In this document: positions 22,332 to 32,631 of the stretch, one piece after another
Numbering within the stretch: position 1 is the first letter of the stretch
How the letters are laid out: each line of letters opens with the position of its first letter
Origin: Bimuria novae-zelandiae CBS 107.79
Lineage: Eukaryota > Ascomycota > Dothideomycetes > Pleosporales > Didymosphaeriaceae
Length of the DNA: 64,000 nt
Direction: 5' to 3'
NCBI GenBank assembly: GCA_010015655.1
Contig: ML976673.1
Coordinates: forward strand, 379,898-443,897
Notes under the pieces: model-generated
What the model was told of the DNA's origin: nothing
The model's input: the letters and a program-made list of their open reading frames with translations, nothing else
The model's database searches: none
Made by a program: the position numbers and the translations under genes

Positions 22332-25300
22332 CGTGCTTGAGGGAAGGAGGTGCTGACGGTGAATGGGTGTAGTATTGGCGCGAATGAGCTGTAGAGGTGC
22401 TTGCTTCTTTGTCGCAGTGCCGTGGGCTCTTCTTATACCTGAGATGTTGATCCTTCACTGGCCGAGTGACTCTGTTGTACCGTCCGAAACCGAGAGGGTG
22501 TTGGTGGATTGTGGAGCTTTGTGTTAGTGCGTATCAAGAAGGTGGCTCCTTCCACTGGCGGTTGTGTCTCGCTGAGCTCCCTAAACAACTTAACTCCGCC
22601 AATAGTTCGGCTCGTGGAAACATCGGAGATGTATACGTCCGATGACTGCTTCAAGTCTATGCCGAGTGGTTAAGGGATTGGCAGTGGTGCTTGTCGTCTT
22701 TTTGCGGCTTGACTGTTATCAAGCAACAGCTATGCAAGTGAAAGCGCACTATGGGTCCGATCTACATGCAAGTACCTGTTGGAACTCGCATACATTGCAT
22801 TTGTCGGACTATAGAACGGTATGCGTGTGCTAGTACAGCGGCAAATGCCAAATTTGAACCTAATCATGCCTAGGTACCTGTGGGGGCTGGGTTTGATTGA
22901 AAGCTCAGCCCCGACCGGCGCGGCCAACGATGTCCAACCGAGACGTATATCTATTCTTTTGATCTACTTCGATTGATTGCGGTGCGTGCCAATGGGTAGC
23001 CTGGCCGAAGGATCCCGAGGTCGCTTCGTGAGAAGAACTCAGGTCTAGGAATCCTACGCAACTACTGGAGGGGTAGTCAAGGGTGTTTTCAGCCTGAGTG
23101 CAACAAGTACTTGTGAGAACATCAGTCTACCTTAACTACATGAGTGTCCGATTTTGTTTCCTGGGAGAGGCCTAGAAAGCCTGTTCCTACGCATTCTCTG
23201 CTTCATGTGATAATTCGCGCAATAGATTTCACCATTTTAGCAAAGCACTTACGTGGCTGACGTGGAAGGTTTCGGCTGTAGAGTTGTTTCCTCGGTCCTT
23301 TGAACCTCATTTTCCCGTTAGGCAGATACGTCTAAATCTCACATTTCTTCGATAAGAGCAAAAGCGGGTACATATACACAAAAGTATCACGACATTATCT
23401 TACCCTTAACTACATTCAGTCTAGAGATCATCGCTAGAATTAGGGAATTTGTAAGACCGATAGCGATATACAAGGTAACTTCCATATACCTTCCGAATCG
23501 AGTTAGCCAACCCATGCAACGTCCCGTGTCTGTAGGATTCACGCCGAGAGAACGGGACTACGACGTATAGGGAGATTGGGCTATTCAAGAGAGTGTAAAA
23601 AAAGCTATTTCAAAGGTTCTCAAATGTCTTACTCTACTGCTCCTCTCTAGGACTCATTACAGTACACACTTCATCTCACTACACATATACATCCTAAATT
23701 AAGAGACTATTCACGAAACAGTCTGCTCGGCTTAGGCTAAGTGCAAGAGATGAGTCTAGCTTGCGCGCGGGGCTTTGTGTATCCGATGCTTACCAAAGAT
23801 ATGTGTGTCACGGGCAAACTTGATGCTTTTTCGGGCATCTGTTCTCATCAACATCCTACACGGATGGTGATCGACATCACAACATTTGTGTCGCAACTCC
23901 CGGACTCGATCGCTGATAAATATTCTTCTTTACAGCAACTTTTCCGACTTTGGAAAAACACACAACTGGAGGAAACATACGACGGGAACATTTCACCTTC
24001 GATGATTGTTCACTCGGTGATCCTGTATGAAAAAAATGCCGATCTTGCCTAGCAGAGCATATCCTATGCAAAGCCAGACATTTCGCTAACAGGTCTAAAC
24101 CTTCATATCTGGCGTTGCAGAGGGTTTGAAGCAGAGGAAATGACAAAAAAGGACCATAATTCGGCATTAGAGCACATTTGAAAATTTGGATCTATAGATC
24201 CTGCCCATTGCCTCCCGTGAACTCATATACACGCTGTTTGAAGCCTTAAAAGATTGACAAGACTCTGCAAGTGTACCCGACACAAGGTTGCTCCAGAACA
24301 CATCGAAATAGACGTATTGGATTTGTGTCCCAGTAAATTCTAGATGCTCCGACGGTTGGATTGATTCTGTTATCAAATCACTGCGATTTTCCAACAGTCT
24401 ATGGAAAACTCGAGGAGAAGGCCGGAAGCAGAAGCCACCCAGATGTTGCTGGTCATTTTGGAGCCAGCCAGATGCCATCCGTCCTCTTCTTTAGAATTTT
24501 TAGAGGAGAAGGGGGAACATGATGTCCAGTGTCCGGGATTGTGATATCGCTTGCTTCCAGAAGTTCTCTCGGACATAAGTGCAGCCAAAGGGTTTTGGAG
24601 TGCGTAGAGACTTGTCGAGGCCCAGAGCACGGCGAAGACATGGCGGTTCGATTCTTTGGTTTTTAGTCTGTCGCGAACACATGGTACAATTGGCGAACTT
24701 TTTGGAATCGTCAAAGAAGCCGACCAGGTCCAGTCCATCATCAGGTTCCTCGGACAATTCGGGCACAATTGCAATCCAAAGCGCAAGGAACAACACATAG
24801 GCTTCCGCCGTCTCTTTTTCTTGTCTGTGTGATCCAATTGCAAGGGTTCGACCGCAGTGCACATTGCATTTTCGAAGGTGCATTTTAGTATTGTCGGTAG
24901 AGCGAAAAAACCTCTTTCCATGAATGCATCCCAGTTTTCTTTTTATCCCAATTCCAAAGGTCCCGCATAGAGAGAGCATGCAAAGAGGACAGAGCCCAGG
25001 CACACATGGGGTAGAGGAGTGTACCTTTTGCTTAAAGCAGGTGCGCTTTCTCAATCCTACACTCCGCAACAAAGAAGTCCTTCCGGCTCATATTGATAAA
25101 TGTTCGCGGTTTTGATGCGGTCCGGAAGCGGAAAACCCGGAGACGAACATGTGAAAGGCAACTGTCGTTTTTGGGAGCATGAGTAGAGCATTTCCGACCC
25201 CGAGATACCCATATTAAAAAATGATGCGGGTTTGTCGATGCAGTTTGTCAAGGGCGGACTCTCTCGACCACATCAGGTCATTTTTGTCTGTTTTGCGTTG

Positions 25301-25859
25301 GCTTTCGAGATCTAGGGCGCAATAAGAGCGGAGCATGGCGTAGTGGTCCGGGGCTTTTCGCGCCATCCATTGCCCTTGCGGCTAGGGATTTTATTCATGG
25401 AGATAGATGACTGTGTTGAGAACACCGAGTGCTGCGGTGACATGGCATGGATAAATTCGTGTTTTGGAGTCTCCTTGAGCGTTGGAAATCTGCGAACGTG
25501 GTGGAGAAGGGAGGAACAGCAAGAGACCCCCATAGTAATGTTGAATAGAAGTTTTGAAGGCCTTGCTGGGTTGAACGAGGGCGCGCCGTCCACCACACAT
25601 GGAACTCCTGGATTTGGATTTTAGAGTCCACGCCGCCTCCTCATAGCTTCTTATCAATGCGATTTTAGCCCCAACAAGAAATTGGGAATGAGTGTGGAGC
25701 GTTGTAAAGTCGCAGAAACGCCCTGAATTTATAGGGTTCTTCGTCCCAGCTGGAATCGTAACCGCTCGGTGATGCTCATCACCATCGCATTACTCGATAC
25801 ATTACAAATCACATATCCCTATCAAGCGCCAGATTCTCAGCACGCTCAGTACCTACCCC
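22332..25859. other. gene-poor stretch, no convincing gene
   Basis: About 3.5 kb of lower-GC sequence. Two overlapping minus-strand open stretches (24373-24921 and 24500-25072) and a plus-strand one (25343-25624) translate to Cys/Ser-rich sequence without recognisable domains, and their frames do not join by plausible introns. I call none of them genes. A decayed gene between 23.9 and 25.7 kb on the minus strand remains possible. Confidence 0.4.
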
Positions 25860-26443
25860 TCATTTCCTATACGGCGGCTTACTCACCGCATGCAAAAACG
25901 TGCTCTTACAATCACTCCCCTCCCCCCTCCACCATAACACATCCATACCCCTCGCCGAATCGCAAATCGTCCACCCCTCCGTCTCACCGTCCACCGTCAC
26001 AAGATACCCTCCATCCAGCGCCACATTTCCACCTTCCTGTTGCTGCGCCATGAACTGCAGTTCCTGTCCCGCGACCACAGCCGTGCTGTTATACGTGACC
26101 GACCCGATGCCGTGCGGCCCCGAGGTGGTGGTCGCGAGCACACCGTCGGTGAGTGTGAAGTTGGGGAGCGAGTTGTAGCCCGCGCCGATGAGGCGGAGGA
26201 GGAGGGTTGATTGGGAGACTGGGTCTTCGGCCTGGGAGAGGGTTAGTCAGGGTGTGGTAGGAAGGGAGTGGGGTTGGGACGTACGTAGGGCGTTGTTGCG
26301 TGCACGCCGCGGAGTTGGGAGGAGTTTGCGTTCGGGTCGGATTGGTCAGATGTGACGAGGAAGAACTGCGTGAGCTCTGTTGGGAGAGCGGTGGCGAGGG
26401 AGGCGCTCAGCGCGGATAGAACCGTTAATATTGTGAAGCGCAT
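25860..26443 (-). CDS. small secreted protein of a conserved fungal family
   Basis: Two exons: complement 26285..26443 and 25860..26231, both in phase 0 (53-bp GTACGT...CCAG intron), 176 residues. A signal peptide (MRFTILTVLSALSASLATA) is followed by QFFLVTSDQSDPN, RLIGAGYNSLPNFTLTDG, GPHGIGSVTYNST and a C-terminal WTICDSARG...GSDCKSTFLHAV. The two C-terminal cysteines are probably disulfide-bonded. This looks like the fungal secreted family I remember as DUF7907, but I cannot verify the label. Function unknown; extracellular by its leader. A donor-like GTGAGT after LHAV is ignored because the read-through tail SKPPY fits the family better. Confidence 0.75.
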
Positions 26444-27392
26444 TTTTATGAATCCGTTCTTCCCACGAGAAAGCTGAAAAGGTCAAGTCGAAGCGAGACG
26501 AGTTGGTTCGTGTTTTGGTTTTATATTGAAGACCTTGGGATGAAATATGTAGCGGGAGTATGTGCCCGGGCAAACAATGGTCTTATAAGTGTACCATTGG
26601 CGACCGTATACTTGTTCTTATACCTGCCACACGGTGCCACAAGGGTGCCAACGCGCAGCCCGTCAACCAACGAAATCGATGTCACACCCCAAACGCAGCA
26701 AACATCCCCTTTACACGCGGCGAATCACAGCCACACGAGCATTCCACTCTCCTGTCGATCGTGACATCAAACAGCGGGGATGATGCTAGCGCAGGAAACG
26801 AAACAAAGCGGACGGTGTGCGCTGCATACTGCAAAGGAATTTTTAAACGGGCAAGTGACTTCAGGTTGATGCATTGGGGACTTAATACACAGCAGGCTTT
26901 TGGTGAAGCCCAATGAAATGCATGGCGGTGTAACAATGAGCTGTAAAGCAGGATGTTTCGTGTTCGAGGGGTTGGGGATTCAGTGACTGGATCGGCAACG
27001 GCGGTCGATCTTTGACGCCAGTGCGGCTGTGGCGTTAGCGTGCATCCACCGTCTGCGCAACCAATGTCTTGGCTTTCCCATCAACGGTGCCATTCCGTCG
27101 TTGTTGTATGTGGAGACGGTGCTCTCAACAGCGGATCTCCTTTCAGGAGTAGATCCGACAACGTCACGACTATCCACCGTAGGTCCATCTGTTGCAATAA
27201 CGCAGTGAGGCAGGCAACTCACTGTCCGTAGGACATCAAGCCGTACATCGTCAAACATAGTTCAACAGCGTTCAAACGTCAAAGGCCGTTAACTTAGCTA
27301 TACCCTTCCCACCTCAAAAATGCTTAGCATAATTCCTCCCTCCCAAAATCAAGCCTACAAAAGGCAAACCCTCCCAATCCTCTCTCCAATCC
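26444..27392. other. intergenic, nothing recognised
   Basis: About 950 bp between the secreted-protein gene and the end of the F-box-like pseudogene. Only short unmatched ORFs; no repeat or RNA was recognised. Confidence 0.45.
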
Positions 27393-29263
27393 CTACTCGC
27401 ATCCCTCTCCGGCCACACCCTCCGAAAAAACCTCTTCCGTCGCCCCACTATCACAATAATCCTTCGAATGCGGATGCGCCCTCATCTCCCGGTAGCGCAA
27501 CTCCCTCGCCGCTCTCCCCAACTCCCTGATATCTACACCCTCCCCAACCTCCCTGATCAACCACGACCGACTTAGGTGGTTAACAGTACTCGGATTACCA
27601 ATAAAGTCTTCCTCGTCGCCCAGTTCTGCGCCGCCCGTGGTCCATAGTCTCAGCGTCCGTAATCGCGTGCCCGTTTTGTCTGAGGTGATAGTCTCCCAGA
27701 TGGGTCGCGCGAGCCGCTCGTCCACGGCGCAGTTCATAAGTGCCTCGCGTAGCTGACCCTTCTTCCTATAAGGGAGGAAAGACCCCTGGAAAGGTTCGCG
27801 GTCGTAAACATCGTATGAAGGGGGGTCTGTCCACGTGGGGTCTCGAAAGACGCGCCAGTTTGAGCAGTCCAGGACGAGGAAAAGTGATTGTAATCGTGGC
27901 ATCTTGCTGAAGCATTTGTATAGCTCCGTCTCGCGCGGCGAGGAGAGCATGCGTTTAATCGGGATGGTTAAGTCTTGGGGTTGCGGACATTGTACGCAGA
28001 TTTTCGTGAGGTAGTCCGCGGTGAAGATCATGGTGATGGCGCGCTGATGTGTATGCAGTCCGGTGCGGTCTGCCATCGCCCCTTCCTCCGTGGGCCGCAG
28101 ACACAAATTTTCCAATCTAGAGCCGTGATGGGTGAGAATGGCGTCGAGAATGCTGGGCTCGAGCGACCCGACGATTGAAAGCTCATCGAGGGGTGGGAAG
28201 GATCTAAGAAAGGATACTGCGGCGTCAGCGTAGTGAGGTTGTTCCTCCATATGGTCGTCGCAATTCAGCAGTACGGAGAGGCATTTTAGGCTGGAAAACG
28301 AGCAGTTCTGCGAGATCCAGGATAGCACATCCTCAGACATGCCTCTGACTCGTCCATGGCCTCCGCCGAGCGCGACACGGTGCAGGGAAGCGAAGTCTAC
28401 GTGCCGGCCCCAGGTTTAGATTTGTTCTGGCGATATGTTCGGCTGATGACCCAATATCAACAGCGAAACCAGCGACCTGCGATGATGCGCCCCGGGAAGA
28501 CCCTCACCACGGTCAATTCCTTCAGGCTCGGCGCCAGTCCAGCAGCCATTTGCATAACTGTCTCTTCATTGAAGTCGGCCACCTTAGTAAAATCCCACGG
28601 CGCGCAGCGAATTTTTCACGCTCTCTAACCGTGGGGACGTTGTTAATGCCACCTCAAAAGTATCAAAGACTCTCTGGGCGAGGCATTTCAATCGAAACGC
28701 GCGGTGGTGCAGCCTACACCGCGGATGCACATGCAGCGTCTCCAACATGCACGGTGGGAATTGAGTTCTACACTCGTACTTCAGGGCAGCGAGGGAAGGT
28801 AGTGTCCCAATTAGTTCAGCGACAGGCAACCACACCGTGTCCTCCACTCCTCCTCTTTCGATAGCCGTCTCATCATAGCAGAGGTACTGATAGCAGTATA
28901 CGAAGTCGTCACTGGGAAGTACGTCGTCGAGACCAGTCGTCGTTGGGTACTCGTACAATGCGAGGGATCCCATCTAGCAATACCCGTGATAGTGAGACAG
29001 CGCACATGGCGCGCGGAGTCTGTCTTCTGAAGGATATGAACCAGGGTATCGACGTCCGGTTGCAATGCCGCTCCTGCCCCGACGCGGATATGGACGGCGC
29101 GAAATACATAAGGGAGACTCGCGTTGCGGCAGAAGCCTCTGACCAGGCTGAATGCGTAGAGACTCGGGAAATGAGTTGTGGAAAGGTCGCCCGCAATCTG
29201 CTGCAGTATTTCGAGCGGGAGAGTGTTCAGACCGTTCCAGTATCTGGAGGAATTTGCTGCCAT
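27393..29263 (-). pseudogene. F-box/LRR-like protein pseudogene
   Basis: Three minus-strand blocks together read as one F-box-type protein. Block 1 (from ATG 29263) has the F-box-like start GLNTLPLEILQQIAGDLSTTHFPSLYAFSLVRGFC. Block 2 (about 28973-28584) and block 3 (28340-27393, for example FPPLDELSIVGSLE) read like LRR-type substrate-binding sequence. The frame breaks near 28975, at an A5 run (T-run 28612-28616), where four As would restore a sensible continuation, and again near 28430-28470 with an in-frame stop. No good introns bridge these breaks. F-box proteins recruit targets to SCF ubiquitin ligases. Small unrecognised introns are the alternative. Confidence 0.6.
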
Positions 29264-29772
29264 GATCAGGGTGTAACAGTGTGAGATTCCACTTACTGAA
29301 GCTTCTTGTTCTTCTTGGAAAGTGACATCCCCCCATCTACGGGGCTGAAGTGGGCTGGAAAGCGACCTACGAGTAGAAGGTGGTACAGCTTCTTTGGGAC
29401 TGGCAAGCCAAGAGCGGTTGCATAACCGTTCTCTCGCGTAAAGCTGAAAGCTGGCTATACACGACTATGTTTGTAATCGATATTCGGCTATCGTATTGTT
29501 TATCTTGGGGTTAACTTACTTATTATTTTAAACAAGCAATAGATTGTACCTTTAAGGGCCACTTCGACCTTCACGCGAGAGCCGTTACGTCCCAAATTCC
29601 ACACTCCCAAACTTCGTGTCAGCGCAGAAACCGTAGCAAATTAGCCGTCGAAGAACCCATTATCATATCGTGGACCGGCGCGCAATACACTAGGAGATAC
29701 AATTGCAAGGTTGCAGCCGTCTATCTGGTATTCGTACTGGTACAATATCTACAGCTCCCTCATGTCGTGCTA
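29264..29772. other. intergenic, nothing recognised
   Basis: About 500 bp upstream of the F-box-like pseudogene and downstream of SAM50. No gene or repeat was recognised. Confidence 0.45.
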
Positions 29773-31420
29773 TTACAAGAACTCCACACCCACTCCGAAG
29801 CTCAGTCCTTTCCTCGCCTCCTCTTTCGCCCGGATAACCAACGGCAAGCTGAAGTTGATCTCGAACCTCGCAATAGGATGAGCGTAGACAAGGCCAAAGC
29901 CAGCCGCCGCACTAGGCAGACCCTCGCGTAAGCTGGACAGTGTCTTCTTCATAGCGCTTTGTACGGCCGCGTTATCCGCCGGAATGCCCTTGTTCACAGT
30001 CTTCAGTGAGAGCAGACGGCCGCCGTTGATGAAAGCTTGGAACCGGAGAGGAGTCTCCTTGCCAACCCTGGGTAGAGGGAAGAGCAGAGAAGCTCCGCCA
30101 GCGGCAAACACATCACCTCCTACTGCGTCGGATCCGTCGTGAGGTCCCAGACCGGAAAGACGGAAGCCGCGTACATTGGTCGGGCCGCCGAGCTGAAAGC
30201 GGTCATTGATGCGTGATTGCTGCGGAGTCTGGCTTCCAGCAAGCGTGAGAGGGTAGAGGAAACCACCGCGTACACCGGCAGTTAGTGTGATGCCAGTGTC
30301 ACCGAATGGTAGTGCTACCTGTGATTCAGCTTCCGATTTGAAGAAAGCCACGTCGCCCTTGAGCGGCCCGTATCCCGCAAGCTCAGAAATGGTCTTCGCG
30401 AGGTAGCCTCGTTGCGGCAACATGGGGTTGTCGCGCTTGTCGTTGATCCAGGTATGCGTAAGACTAGATTTGAACGAGTCGCCAGCCTCTGCCCGAACAG
30501 TGGGAGAGGCGTTCTCAGCCAGACCGGTCACTTGCCGCCAGATGCCAGAGTAGCCGAACTCATGTTGATGGCCGCTCTCTGTCCGCCACAAGATTTTAGA
30601 GTTTCCGCCGCGCAATACTTCCTCATGGCTTGCCCAGCTCTTTAGCGTCGAGCTCGCGAAACCGTTGAGCTGGAACTTCAGATCCGGATTGCTTAGGATC
30701 GGGCTGTCGAAGGCAAGAGAGTAGGCAGATCGTGTGCGCGTTCCGAGCGAGCCGTGTGCATTTAATGTCTCTGCGCCTCCGAACAGATTCCGTAGCTCTG
30801 CGTTGATGTATGCGTCTCCTTCTGAAGATCCAACCTCAGTACCCGTCTTGATGGTATAGCTGCCACGCTCTTGGGCCGAAATGTAGACGTCGACATCATT
30901 CGGAGATGCAGTAGGGTGGTCAGGCCGGTCGAGAAACACGGATACGGGCGACTTGAAGATGCCTACATACGTCAGAGCAGGCTTTCATATGGCTCGTTAA
31001 GTCCTTACCGAAACGGTTCAACTTCTCCGTCGCATTATGGACCTCCTTCAGCGCCTCTTCCAGCGTGTACTCTTCTGCTCGGTTTACGCTCAATATCGGG
31101 TTGACCACACGTTCTAGGAAACTTCGGCGCGTGCGGTTGGCATGGAGGATGCGGACCGAGGAGATGGTAACCGGCAGGCTGGTGTTGTCTTCGATAAGCT
31201 CGGCCAGCCGCTCTTGGGACCTTCGATGCTGGGCGAAATTGCGCGCATTCAGCTCATCTTCAGCCTGTTTGTGGTCTGTTTTGCTCTTGAGCTTCTCGAA
31301 GACCTGAAGCAATTAGCTGCATTCCCATAACAACAAGAGATAGTCCATTGGATATGGCTAGTGAGCTGCGTATTCATCAAGAAAGACCTAACATACATCG
31401 TCTTCTGCTGGCGAAGCCAT
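29773..31420 (-). CDS. sam50: SAM50, mitochondrial outer-membrane beta-barrel assembly protein
   Basis: Three exons: complement 31397..31420, 31009..31303, 29773..30962, 502 residues. Exon 1 encodes only MASPAEDD, and its splice to VFEKLKSK restores one frame. Residues about 35-115 form the single POTRA domain, and the rest is the Omp85 16-strand beta-barrel. The conserved loop-6 motif is present as NVRGF, and the end GVGVEFL is the beta-signal-like C-terminal strand. SAM50 is the core of the sorting and assembly machinery that inserts beta-barrel proteins (porin, Tom40) into the mitochondrial outer membrane. Length and motifs are normal. Confidence 0.95.
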
Positions 31421-31803
31421 TGAGGCTGCTCGTGTGGGATGGAGTTGATCGAGCTTCATCGCCTTGGCATAGAATAGAGGGAACCTTGATTCCGATGATC
31501 ACGTGCATTTTTCCGCGGCGGAGCGGACAAAGCGTCCAGCCAGCCTTCCCCAGCTTCTATAACTAACTTTCAGACACTGGTCACCATCGCAACTTTCACT
31601 AAATCTGTCCTGTGTGAGACATTACTGAGAGCGTCTTCCGCCTACCTTCATACATATACCCTACGCCTGCGACGTCTTTTACTTCAACCTCGTCTACCCT
31701 TCACACACATTACGTTACCAAGTCCGACGCCGTATAGACGCCCGCGACTCTCAATCGACTTCTCATTCCCCCGCACCCTCTTCTCACACCGCACACACAC
31801 ACC
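31421..31803. promoter_or_regulatory. shared divergent promoter region of SAM50 and UBC6
   Basis: 383 bp separate the two divergent starts. The UBC6 side is CT-rich and ends in a CA run just before the ATG. No TATA box is clear. Head-to-head arrangement may allow shared regulation (inference). Confidence 0.45.
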
Positions 31804-32631
31804 ATGGCCACACCCGCCGCAACCAAGCGCCTCACACGAGAATACGCCACCATCTCCAAGTCGCCGCCGCCCTACATCATCGCCCACCCGTCGGAAAAGA
31901 ACATCCTCGAATGGCACTACATCCTGACCGGCCCGCCCGACACGCCGTACGAAGGCGGCCAATACTGGGGCACGCTCATGTTCCCACCGGACTACCCCTT
32001 CGCGCCGCCCGCGATCCGCATGCACTCGCCGTCAGGCCGCTTCCAGCCCAGCACGCGCCTGTGCCTCAGCATCTCGGACTTCCACCCCAAGAGCTTCAAC
32101 CCGGCGTGGGAGGTCAGCACGATTCTGACGGGACTGCTGAGCTTCATGACGAGCGAGGAGATGACGACGGGGTCGGTGCGCGCGTCCGAGGCGGAGCGCA
32201 AGCTGTTTGCGCAGCGCACGCGGTGGTGGAACAGCACGGGTGGCGGGTCCAAGGCGCAGAGCGGGAGTGCGCGCGGCGGCGCGGGCGCCATCAAGGCGGG
32301 CGACGGCGGCACAAAGTTCCGCGCTGAGTGGCCGGAGCTCGACGAGGAGAACCAGAAGTGGATGAAGGAGAAGCGCATTAACCCGCAGAACGGCCTCCCG
32401 CTGGCGTCGTCACAACAACCGCAATGCTCGCCTGATATGGCGGGGCTGAGGAAGCGCGTTCACGGTAGTGCGTCTACCGTCGGTGCTGTGGCACAGCAGA
32501 CACAGGTTGCGCGAGCGGCGAGCCAGGGCTGGCTGGGCCGCAACAAGTGGAGGATCCTAATCGGCACGCTGGTATCATACATCATCGTCGCGCGAGTACT
32601 AGGCGACGGTTCCCTTTCCACAGCTGCTTGA
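31804..32631 (+). CDS. ubc6: UBC6-like ER-anchored ubiquitin-conjugating enzyme E2 (UBE2J2 type)
   Basis: Single exon, 275 residues. The UBC fold covers about 6-150, with YEGGQYWGTLMFPPDYPFAPP and the active-site cysteine at residue 87 in STRLCLSISDFHP. The missing HPN-type motif and the LCLS context are typical of Ubc6/UBE2J enzymes. A low-complexity Gly/Ser/Ala linker follows. A C-terminal hydrophobic anchor (about 250-268, ILIGTLVSYIIVARVLG) makes it tail-anchored in the ER membrane with the catalytic domain in the cytosol. It passes ubiquitin to ERAD substrates with Doa10-type ligases. Confidence 0.95.
   Translation: MATPAATKRLTREYATISKSPPPYIIAHPSEKNILEWHYILTGPPDTPYEGGQYWGTLMFPPDYPFAPPAIRMHSPSGRFQPSTRLCLSISDFHPKSFNPAWEVSTILTGLLSFMTSEEMTTGSVRASEAERKLFAQRTRWWNSTGGGSKAQSGSARGGAGAIKAGDGGTKFRAEWPELDEENQKWMKEKRINPQNGLPLASSQQPQCSPDMAGLRKRVHGSASTVGAVAQQTQVARAASQGWLGRNKWRILIGTLVSYIIVARVLGDGSLSTAA

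Noticed and set aside
22653..22690. Sequence like the 5' half of a Ser/Leu tRNA (GCCGAGTGGTTAAGG)
   Set aside because: No matching anticodon arm, T arm or acceptor stem follows; at most a tRNA fragment.
24373..25072. Two overlapping minus-strand ORFs of about 180-190 codons
   Set aside because: They are in different frames over the same DNA, lack domains, and no introns join them into one protein.
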